Source: Mycobacterium bourgelatii
GTDB lineage: Bacteria > Actinomycetota > Actinomycetes > Mycobacteriales > Mycobacteriaceae
Length of the DNA stretch: 64,000 bases
NCBI RefSeq assembly: GCF_010723575.1
Contig: NZ_BLKZ01000001.1
Coordinates: forward strand, 1,736,001-1,800,000
Reading direction: 5' to 3'
Below are positions 27,400-35,009 of this stretch, one piece after another. The translations under genes and the position numbers were made by a program. The notes beneath the pieces were generated by a model that saw only the letters and a program-made list of their open reading frames with translations, did no database searches and had not been told where the DNA came from. The first letter of the stretch is position 1. Every line of letters begins with the position of its first letter.

Positions 27400-28030
27400 T
27401 TACCGCCGGTGCCGCCGTCGCCGCCGGTGCCGACGCTGCCGATGGCGCCGCCGTCGGTGCCCGACGGCCGAGACCGGTGCCACCGCCACCGCTCCCAGGC
27501 CGCTGGTGCCGGTGTTGTCACCGCCGGTGCCTCCGGTGCCGCCGATGCCGCCGATGCCGCCCTTGCCGCCGGCGCCACCGTGCGCGCCGTTTCCGTCGCC
27601 GACTCCGCCGTCGCCGCCTTGGCCCCCTCGGCCGCCCTGGCCGCCCTGCACGCCCGCGGTCGGCGAAGTGCTGGTCGTGCCGTCGGCCCCTTGCCCGCCC
27701 TGTCCGCCGGTGCCGCCGGTCCCGCCGGTGCCGCCGGTGCCGATGCTTCCGTTGGCGCCGCCGTCGGTTCCGGTGCCGGCCGCGCCGGCGGTGCCTCCGG
27801 TGCCGCCTTTGCCGCCGTCGAAGCCGTCGGCTCCGGGCTGGGCGTTGCCGCCGTCGCCGCCGGTGCCGCCTTGGCCGCCGATGCCGCCGGTGCCGCCTTG
27901 GCCGCCGCCGATCCCGTTGATGCCTTTGCCGCCGTCGCCGCCTTGGCCGCCGCGGCCTCCGGTGCCGCCCTGGAAACCGGGGCCGCTGGAATTGGACTGG
28001 CCCTGTCCGCCCTGCCCGCCGTTGCCGCCG
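25390..28030 (-). repeat. About 1-kb duplicated block inside PE_PGRS-1 (25.39-26.40 and 27.04-28.03 kb)
   Basis: The two blocks are near-identical at an offset of 1630-1653 bp. For example the 3' ends of matching segments fall at 26040/27670, 26210/27840 and 26341/27971 (offset 1630), while 25468/27121 has offset 1653. Small offset changes mark deletions in the right-hand copy: 9 bp near 27150 and about 17 bp near 27470. The second of these coincides with the frameshift. A third partial copy of one motif follows about 294 bp further on. Confidence 0.7.
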
Positions 28031-30282
28031 TTGCCAATGTTTCCGTCGACGCCTCCGTCGGTTCCGAGTCCGCCAATTCCGGCGGCGCCCCCTGTGCCGC
28101 CTTTGCCGCCGTCGAAGCCGTCGGCCCCGGGCTGGGCGTTGCCGCCGTCGCCGCCGGTGCCGCCTTGACCGCCGATGCCGCCGGTGCCGCCCTGGCCGCC
28201 GCCGATCCCGTTGATGCCTTTGCCGCCGTCGCCGCTTTGGCCGCCGCGGCCTCCGGTGCCACCCTGGAAACCGGTGCCGCTGGCGCTGGGCAGGGCCTGT
28301 CCGCCCTGCCCGCCGTTGCCGCCGGTCCCGCCGGTCCCGCCAGTGCCGATGCTTCCGTCGGCGCCGCCGTCGGTTCCGAGTCCGCCAAATCCGGCGGTGC
28401 CCCCTGTGCCGCCTTTGCCGCCGTCGCCGCCGACTCCAGCGGCAGCGGCGGTGCTGGTGTTGGCGCCGCCGGTGCCGCCTTGGCCGCCTTGGCCGCCGAT
28501 GCCACCGGTGCCGCCCTGGCCGCCGCCAATGCCGCCGATGCCGTTGCCGCCGGCGCCACCTTGACCGCCTTGGCCACCTTGGCCGCCCTGGCTGCCGCCC
28601 GTGGGTGATTCTCCGTCAACGCCCGAAAGGCCTTGTCCGCCTTGTCCGCCTTGTCCGCCTTGCCCGCCTTGCCCGCCGACGCCGTTCTTGCCACCCGCGC
28701 CGGCGAGTCCGGCCTGGCCGCCCGCGCCCCCGGTTCCGCCGATACCACCCTGCTCGGGGCCGTCGGTTTCCGTGGCATCGGCCCCGGCCGCGCCCGTACC
28801 GCCGGTGCCGCCGGTGCCGCCGCTGCCGCCGTTGCCGCCGGGGCCGCCGGCGGATCCGCCAGCCCCGCCATTACCGCCGGAAAAGGCGTTGGTTCCGGTG
28901 GCGTCACCGCCGCGCCCGCCGTTCCCTCCGTCGCCACCGAGTCCGGGGTTGCCCGCGCGGCCACCGGGACCGCCCGACAGCCCGGCAAGGCCCGGGGCGC
29001 CGCCGGTGCCCCCGATGCCCCCGTTACCGCCGGCGCCGCCTTCGGGCGCGCCCGATCCTCCATCTCCGCCGGTGCCCCCGGTGCCGCCATTGCCTCCGTT
29101 ACCACCGTTACCGCTAATGCCGCCATTCGGTGCAGCCCCACCCGTACCGCCCTGGCCGCCCTGCCCGCCGGTGATGCCCTGGCCCCCGGTCGCTCCGGTG
29201 CCTGCCACCGCAGAGATGCCGGCGGTAGCGTTGCCGCCGTTTCCACCGGTGCCCCCGGTGCCACCGGCGCCCGGGGTTCCCGCCTGCCCGGCGGGCGTGA
29301 CTAATCCGCCGGCACCTCCGGCGCCGCCCTGGCCTGCGGCCCCTCCGGTGCCCCCGGTCCCACCGGTACCGGGGGAGAGGCCGTCGCCGCCATTTCCGCC
29401 GATCCCGCCGGTGCCGCCGGATCCGCCCGGACCTCCCGGCCCGCCCTTGCCGAACAGCAGTGGGGCCTGGCCTCCGGGTCCGCCGTCGCCTCCTGGGCCA
29501 CCGGTGAAGCCGATGCCGCCTTGGGTGTCGGCTGGGCCGCTGACACCGTTGCCGCCTTGGCCGCCCATGCCGCCGGCTCCGCCGGCGCCGCCGTTGGTGA
29601 ACCATCCGCCGGGCCCGCCGGCCCCTCCGGCGCCGCCGGCGCCACCGATGCCGGTGGGGTTGTCGGTGCCGATACCTCCGGCACCGCCCGCCCCGCCGAA
29701 TCCCATCAGCAGCCCAGCGGCCCCGCCGTTGCCGCCGCGCGCGCCGCCGATCCCACCGGCCCCACCGGCCCCACCATTGCCGATCAACAACCCGGCGGCA
29801 CCGCCATCACCGCCGGGTTGGCCGGGCGCACCTGCCGCGCCGTTGCCGCCGTTGCCGATCAGCAGCCCGCCGGCACCGCCGTTGCCGCCTGCGGTGGTGG
29901 CGTGGGCTCCGTCGCCAATCAACGGACGCCCCAGCAGCGCCTGGGTCGGGGCGTTGATTACCCCCAGCACGGCTTGCTCGACGGCTTGTAGCGGAGAGAC
30001 GTTGGTCCCTTCGGCGGTTGCGTAGGCGCGGCCCGCGGCGGACAGGTGTTGCATGAATTCGTCATGGAGCAGGGCGGCTCGGGCGGCCGCGGCCTGGTAG
30101 GCCTGGGCATGCTGCCCGAATAGCGCAGCGATGGTCACCGACACCTCGTCTTGGGCCGCCGCCAACAAACCGGTGGTCACTGATGCCGCTGTGGTGTTGG
30201 CGGTATTCAACGACGACCCAATCGAGCCCAGGCTGGCGGCGGCGGATGTCAACACCTCGGGGGTGGCGATCACGAACGACAT
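27400..30282 (-). CDS. PE_PGRS family protein (PE_PGRS-1), C-terminus frameshifted
   Basis: 960 residues from ATG 30282. Residues 1-95 are a PE domain (MSFVIATPEVLTSAAASLGS) with the YxxxD/E-type export signal as YATAE near residue 88, predicting ESX/type VII secretion. The linker GRPLIGDGA leads into Gly-rich PGRS repeats with GLLIGNGGNGAAG units. At about 27480 the repeats stop and the frame runs into an Arg/His-rich tail ending at 27400, which looks like a frameshift since PGRS coding resumes in another frame. The start has the same 5' leader as PE_PGRS-2 (GGAGATAGGCA). A conserved 31-bp element lies 166 nt upstream. Confidence 0.85.
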   Translation of the reverse strand: MSFVIATPEVLTSAAASLGSIGSSLNTANTTAASVTTGLLAAAQDEVSVTIAALFGQHAQAYQAAAARAALLHDEFMQHLSAAGRAYATAEGTNVSPLQAVEQAVLGVINAPTQALLGRPLIGDGAHATTAGGNGGAGGLLIGNGGNGAAGAPGQPGGDGGAAGLLIGNGGAGGAGGIGGARGGNGGAAGLLMGFGGAGGAGGIGTDNPTGIGGAGGAGGAGGPGGWFTNGGAGGAGGMGGQGGNGVSGPADTQGGIGFTGGPGGDGGPGGQAPLLFGKGGPGGPGGSGGTGGIGGNGGDGLSPGTGGTGGTGGAAGQGGAGGAGGLVTPAGQAGTPGAGGTGGTGGNGGNATAGISAVAGTGATGGQGITGGQGGQGGTGGAAPNGGISGNGGNGGNGGTGGTGGDGGSGAPEGGAGGNGGIGGTGGAPGLAGLSGGPGGRAGNPGLGGDGGNGGRGGDATGTNAFSGGNGGAGGSAGGPGGNGGSGGTGGTGGTGAAGADATETDGPEQGGIGGTGGAGGQAGLAGAGGKNGVGGQGGQGGQGGQGGQGLSGVDGESPTGGSQGGQGGQGGQGGAGGNGIGGIGGGQGGTGGIGGQGGQGGTGGANTSTAAAAGVGGDGGKGGTGGTAGFGGLGTDGGADGSIGTGGTGGTGGNGGQGGQALPSASGTGFQGGTGGRGGQSGDGGKGINGIGGGQGGTGGIGGQGGTGGDGGNAQPGADGFDGGKGGTGGAAGIGGLGTDGGVDGNIGNGGNGGQGGQGQSNSSGPGFQGGTGGRGGQGGDGGKGINGIGGGQGGTGGIGGQGGTGGDGGNAQPGADGFDGGKGGTGGTAGAAGTGTDGGANGSIGTGGTGGTGGTGGQGGQGADGTTSTSPTAGVQGGQGGRGGQGGDGGVGDGNGAHGGAGGKGGIGGIGGTGGTGGDNTGTSGLGAVAVAPVSAVGHRRRRHRQRRHRRRRRHRR

Positions 30283-30655
30283 GTGCGTTGCCTATCTCCG
30301 GTGCGAAGCGTCACCGGTTCATGCACCCGTCGTTGGACGTCACGCCAAACCCGACGCTGGGCAGCGAAACCAATCCCGCGCGGATGACAGCCCGCACGCT
30401 TGCTTGACCGCTTCTCGCCACGCGCAGGACTATCGCCTGAAAGCAATATGACAATTATTCGTCATAAAGATGACGAATATTAAATTTAGCTGAAGGTGAA
30501 AGGTCTGCACAAGGATGCGGTGAGTGGCACGAGAAGTGAGCGCGAGATCCTGGTCAAGGGAAACGCCGAGCCTCGACACTGCCGGTGTCCCACCGCAGGG
30601 CTCGAGTCGCCGCAGGGTGTTCGGGTCCATAACCCGCCACCCGATGATCCATCGA
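30283..30655. other. Intergenic region between PE_PGRS-2 and PE_PGRS-1
   Basis: 373 bp with no credible gene. It holds the upstream region of PE_PGRS-1, with lower GC around 30440-30490 and the 31-bp dyad element at 30449-30479. The 60 bp gene-proximal to the element resemble the same part of the PPE upstream region (shared GGCGATAGT and GGCGAGAA segments on the minus strand), so the two promoters appear to be duplicates. Confidence 0.6.
30449..30479 (-). promoter_or_regulatory. 31-bp GTCA/TGAC element, copy A (upstream of PE_PGRS-1)
   Basis: Read towards the gene, it starts TATTCGTCA, has 6 nt, then TGACGAATA and ends ATTGTCA. The two 9-bp arms form a perfect inverted repeat. A further GTCA makes a second overlapping dyad, TGAC-N8-GTCA. 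It is 166 nt from the PE_PGRS-1 start. It shares 20 of 31 positions with both copies B and C, with all half-sites in register. Confidence 0.7.
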
Positions 30656-33600
30656 TCAGAGGACGGCCTTGCTGCCTTGGCCGCCTGCGCCGCCGGTGCC
30701 GAAGAAGCCGCCTTGGGTCTTATTGTTAGGGCTGCCGGCGGAGCCGCTCTTGCCGCTTTGACCTGACAGTGGGCCGCTCTTGCCGCCGTTCCCGCCGTTG
30801 CCGCCGCTGCCGCCGTCGCCGCCCTCGCCGTCGCCGTCGCTTTTGATAAACGAACCCGGACCGCCGTTTCCGCCGTTTCCGCCGTTTCCGCCTTTGCCGC
30901 CGGTGCCGCCGTTTTCGGTAATCGGGCTGTCGCCGCCTTGCCCCCCGGCGCCTCCTATGCCGCCGTTTCCGCCGGGGCCGCCGAAGCTCTCGGCGCCGCC
31001 CGTGCCGCCTGTGCCTCCGTCGCCGGCGGCGCCGCCGTCGCCGCCGTTGCCCCCTTTGCCGCTGGGGCCGGTAGATGTGCCGCCGGCACCGCCCGCGCCG
31101 CCGGTGCCGCCCGTGGCGCCCGCGCCGCCTTGGTTTCGAGTATTGCTGCCGCCGGAGCCGCCGGTGCCGCCACCACCGCCCTTGCCGCCCGTGCCGCCGG
31201 CGCCGCCGTTACCGGCGTCGCCTGTGCCGGTGTTATTGCCTCCGGCGCCGCCCTGACCGCCAGTGCCGGCGGCGCCGCCGTTGCCGCCGCGGCCGTTTAC
31301 GACGTTGCCGCCGTGGCCGCCGTGATTGCCAGCACCGCCGGCACCGCCGGCGCCGCCGTCGCCGGCGGTGCCGCTGCCGGTGGCCAAGCCGCCGTCGCCG
31401 CCGATGCCACCGGCGCCACCGGCACCGCCCTTGCCGCCAGTTCTGGCACCTCGGCTGTCGCCGCCAATGCCGCCTTGGCCGCCGGCGCCACCGGTACCGC
31501 CTTTGCCGCCGTCACCGGTGCCGTTGCCTTTGCCGCCGATGCCGCCGGCACCGCCGGTGCCACCGGCACCGCCGGTGCCGCCGTCATAGCCGGCGGTCTT
31601 GGCGTGGCCGGCGTTGCCGCCGTTGCCGGCGCTGCCGCCGGAGCCGCCGTTGCCGCCGGAGCCCCCGCCGGCTCCGCCGTCGCCGCCATTGCCCCCGGCG
31701 CCTCCCGCGCCGCCCTTGCCGCCGCTTCGTCCGTCCTTGAAAGCCGGGGCGTTTTCACCCTTGCCGCCGTTGCCGCCGTTGCCGCCCTTGCCGCCGTCGC
31801 CGCCGTTGCCACCGCCCACGCCGCCGATGCCGTCGCCGCCGGCGCCGCCGTTGCCGCCTTTGCCGCCGCTGCCGCCGGGGTCGCCGGTGCCGTCGTTGCC
31901 GCGGCCTGGGGCGCCGCTTCCGCCGTTGCCTCCGTTGCCGCCTTTGCCACCCGTGCCGACGGTGCCGTTACTTCCGCCGTCGGTTCCGACACCGGCCGCC
32001 CCGGCGGTGCCGCCGTTGCCGCCGTTGCCCCCGTTCGCACCGCTGCCGCCGGTGCTGCCTGTTTTGTTGCCGCCGTTGCCCCCGTTGCCACCGGCACCGC
32101 CGATGCCGCCCTTACCGCCGTCGCCACCGTGATTGCCGTTACCGTCGCCGGCTCCGCCATCGCCGCCCTTACCTCCGGCGCCACCTTGGCCGCCCGTCTG
32201 ACCGGCTGTGGGGGAGCCGCTGTCGGTGCCGCTCGCACCGTCGCCGCCATTGCCGCCGTTGCCGCCGTTGCCGCCGTTGCCGCCGAAGCCGATGCTGCCG
32301 TTCGCGCCGCCGTCCCTTCCTACGCCGGCCGCCCCGGCCTTGCCGCCGTTGCCGCCGTTGCCACCGTCGGCGCCCTTGCCGCCGCTGCTGGTGTTGTTGC
32401 CGCCGTTGCCGCCGGCGCCGCCTTGGCCGCCGGTGCCGCCTTGGCCGCCGTTGCCGCCGTGAGCGCCTTTGCCGTCGCCGGCGCCGCCGGAGCCGCCCTG
32501 GCCCCCGGCACCGCCGTCGAAGCCCTGGCCGCCGGCGGTTGGGGCGTAGCTGTCGGAGCCATTGGCGCCTTGGCCGCCCCGCCCGCCGGTGCCGCCGGTG
32601 CCGCCGGTGCCGCCGGTGCCGATCTTGCCCTGTGTGCCACCGTCGGTTCCGGACCCAGCCGCCCCGGCGGCACCTCCGGTACCGCCGGTGCCGCCGGTTC
32701 CGCCGACTTGACCGATAGCGCCGTTGGCGCCGGTGCCGCCGGCGCCGCCCTGGCCACCGACCCCGCCGATGCCACCGTTACCGCCGCCGATTCCGGCGAC
32801 CCCCTTGCCGCCGTCGCCGCCTTGGCCGCCTCGGCCTCCGTCACCGCCCTTCTGGCCGGACGCGGCCTGAGTTGGAGATCCGCTGCCTTGGCCGGACATG
32901 CCCTGCTGGCCTTGGCCACCGTTGCCGCCGGTGCCGCCCGTACCTCCGGTGCCGAGGGCGCCATCCGCGCCACCATCGGTTCCGCGCCCGCCTAGACCGG
33001 GGTCGCCGCCAGTGCCGCCTTTGCCGCCCATGCCGCCGGTACCGGCCTGCGAAGCGGTGGCGACGCCGGTGTAGTCGCCACCGGTGCCGCCGGTACCGCC
33101 CTCGCCACCGATGCCGCCCTTGCCACCGTCACCGCCGCCGATCCCGTTGATGCCCCTTCCGCCAGCGCCCCCTTTGCCGCCCTGGCCGCCCTGGGCGCCC
33201 TGGCCGCCGGCGGTGGGGGGCTCTCCGCTGGTGCCTGCTGAGCCTTTGCCGCCTTGCCCGCCTTGTCCCCCTTGTCCGCCTTGCCCGCCGATGCCGTGCT
33301 TGCCACCCGCGCCGCCGGAGAGTCCGGCCTGGCCTCCGGCGCCCCCGGTTCCGCCCGTACCACCTATGACGGGGCCGGTGGTTGTTGTGGCATCGGCGCC
33401 GGGTGCACCCATGCCGCCGGTGCCTCCGTTGCCCCCGTTGCCGCCGTTACCTCCGGGACCGCCGCCCGATCCACCGGTCCCGCCGTTGCCGCCGGCATAG
33501 GCGTTAGTCCCCGTGGCGTCGCCGCCCCGTCCGCCGGTTCCTCCGTCTCCACCGAGTCCGGGCTGGCCCACTCTCCCGCCGAGACCCCCCGACAGCCCAC

Positions 33601-34972
33601 CTGGGCCAGGCGCACCGCCGGTGCCGCCGGTTCCGCCGTTACCGCCGGGGCCGCCGGTAGGCTCTCCAGAGCCCCCGTCCCCACCGGTGCCACCGGTGCC
33701 GCCGTTTCCACCTTTCCCGCCGTTTCCGGCGAGACCGCCGGGCAGTGCCGCCCCACCTTTACCGCCCTGGCCACCACTCCCGCCAGCGATGCCCTGGCCT
33801 CCACTGGCTCCGCTGCCTGGCTCGGCAGAGATGCCCTGGGTGCCGTTGCCCCCATTGCCACCGAGGCCCCCCGTACCGCCGGTGCCCGGGGCGCCCGCCG
33901 GACCGGCGGAGGTGAACAACCCGCCGGCGCTGCCGCCGGCGCCGCCCAGGCCGCCGATACCCCCAGTGCCCCCGGTTCCGCCGGCACCGGGGGTGATGCC
34001 GTCACCACCGTTTCCACCGGTCCCGCCGGTGCCGCCCTGGCCACCCGGTCCACCGGCCCCGGCCTGGCCGAACAGCTGCGGGGCTTGGCCTCCCGGGCCG
34101 CCGGGGCCGCCGACGCCGCCGGTGAAGCCGGTGCCGCCCTGCGTGTTGGCGGGACCATTCGCACCGATCCCGCCTTGGCCACCTTGACCGCCGGCCCCGC
34201 CGGTGCCGCCGTTGGTGAACAACCCGCCGGGCCCGCCGGCACCGCCAGCTCCGCCGGTGCCACCGATGCCCGTGGGGTTATCGGTGCCGATACCACCGCT
34301 ACCGCCCGCCCCCCCGACCCCCGTCAGCAAACCGGCAGCCCCACCGTTGCCGCCGGCGCCGCCACCGGAGCCGCCGGCCCCACCGGCCCCTCCGTTGCCG
34401 AACCAGCCGGCAGGCCCTCCGTTGCCTCCTCTGCCGCCACCGGCGCCGCCGGCCCCACCGGCCCCTCCGTTGCCGAACAACCCGGCAGGCCCGCCGTCGC
34501 CGCCCGGCATGCCGGGCGCTCCCGCCGCGCCATTGCCACCGTTGCCGATCAACAACCCGCCCGCACCGCCATTGCCGCCCGGGGTGGTCGCGTTGGCCCC
34601 ATCGCCGAGCAGCGGACGCCCCACCATCGCCTCGGCAGGCCCGTTGATTGCAGCCAGGGCGCTTTGCTCAAAGGCTTGCAACGGCGAAACATTAGCCGCC
34701 TCCGCCGCCGCGTATGCACCGCTCGCCGCCGACAGGCGCCCTGCAAATGCGTCGTGAAGCAGCGCGGCCTGCGTGGCCGCCGCCTGGTACGCCTTCGCAT
34801 GCTGACCGAGCAGCGTCGCGATGGCCACCGACACTTCGTCCTGGGCCGCGGCCACTACGCTGGTGGTTACCGATGCCGCCGCCGTGTGGGCGGTGCTCAG
34901 CGAGGACCCCAGGGAGTTCAAGCTAGCGGCGGCGGATGTCAGCAGCTCGGGTGTGGCGATCACAAATGACAT
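30656..34972 (-). CDS. PE_PGRS family protein (PE_PGRS-2), full length
   Basis: 1438 residues in one open frame. The PE domain spans residues 1-95 (MSFVIATPELLTSAAASLNS, export motif YAAAE near 88), followed by linker GRPLLGDGANAT and about 1300 residues of PGRS repeats. It ends with a distinct non-repeat tail, NNKTQGGFFGTGGAGGQG and KAVL. It is a close paralogue of PE_PGRS-1 through the PE domain and first repeats. Only 37 nt separate it from the PPE gene upstream, and GGAGATAGGCA precedes its ATG, so the two are probably one operon. The expected location is the outer envelope or outside the cell, via ESX. Function is unknown. Confidence 0.9.
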   Translation of the reverse strand: MSFVIATPELLTSAAASLNSLGSSLSTAHTAAASVTTSVVAAAQDEVSVAIATLLGQHAKAYQAAATQAALLHDAFAGRLSAASGAYAAAEAANVSPLQAFEQSALAAINGPAEAMVGRPLLGDGANATTPGGNGGAGGLLIGNGGNGAAGAPGMPGGDGGPAGLFGNGGAGGAGGAGGGRGGNGGPAGWFGNGGAGGAGGSGGGAGGNGGAAGLLTGVGGAGGSGGIGTDNPTGIGGTGGAGGAGGPGGLFTNGGTGGAGGQGGQGGIGANGPANTQGGTGFTGGVGGPGGPGGQAPQLFGQAGAGGPGGQGGTGGTGGNGGDGITPGAGGTGGTGGIGGLGGAGGSAGGLFTSAGPAGAPGTGGTGGLGGNGGNGTQGISAEPGSGASGGQGIAGGSGGQGGKGGAALPGGLAGNGGKGGNGGTGGTGGDGGSGEPTGGPGGNGGTGGTGGAPGPGGLSGGLGGRVGQPGLGGDGGTGGRGGDATGTNAYAGGNGGTGGSGGGPGGNGGNGGNGGTGGMGAPGADATTTTGPVIGGTGGTGGAGGQAGLSGGAGGKHGIGGQGGQGGQGGQGGKGSAGTSGEPPTAGGQGAQGGQGGKGGAGGRGINGIGGGDGGKGGIGGEGGTGGTGGDYTGVATASQAGTGGMGGKGGTGGDPGLGGRGTDGGADGALGTGGTGGTGGNGGQGQQGMSGQGSGSPTQAASGQKGGDGGRGGQGGDGGKGVAGIGGGNGGIGGVGGQGGAGGTGANGAIGQVGGTGGTGGTGGAAGAAGSGTDGGTQGKIGTGGTGGTGGTGGRGGQGANGSDSYAPTAGGQGFDGGAGGQGGSGGAGDGKGAHGGNGGQGGTGGQGGAGGNGGNNTSSGGKGADGGNGGNGGKAGAAGVGRDGGANGSIGFGGNGGNGGNGGNGGDGASGTDSGSPTAGQTGGQGGAGGKGGDGGAGDGNGNHGGDGGKGGIGGAGGNGGNGGNKTGSTGGSGANGGNGGNGGTAGAAGVGTDGGSNGTVGTGGKGGNGGNGGSGAPGRGNDGTGDPGGSGGKGGNGGAGGDGIGGVGGGNGGDGGKGGNGGNGGKGENAPAFKDGRSGGKGGAGGAGGNGGDGGAGGGSGGNGGSGGSAGNGGNAGHAKTAGYDGGTGGAGGTGGAGGIGGKGNGTGDGGKGGTGGAGGQGGIGGDSRGARTGGKGGAGGAGGIGGDGGLATGSGTAGDGGAGGAGGAGNHGGHGGNVVNGRGGNGGAAGTGGQGGAGGNNTGTGDAGNGGAGGTGGKGGGGGTGGSGGSNTRNQGGAGATGGTGGAGGAGGTSTGPSGKGGNGGDGGAAGDGGTGGTGGAESFGGPGGNGGIGGAGGQGGDSPITENGGTGGKGGNGGNGGNGGPGSFIKSDGDGEGGDGGSGGNGGNGGKSGPLSGQSGKSGSAGSPNNKTQGGFFGTGGAGGQGSKAVL

Positions 34973-35009
34973 GAGTGCCTATCTCCGAATAGTCAGTACT
35001 GGTCGGGTG

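Noticed and set aside
23127..30025. Very long plus-strand frames rich in Pro-Pro or Ala across the PE_PGRS genes
   Set aside because: They are antisense shadows of Gly-Gly-x codons in GC-rich repeats; no start signals and no domains.
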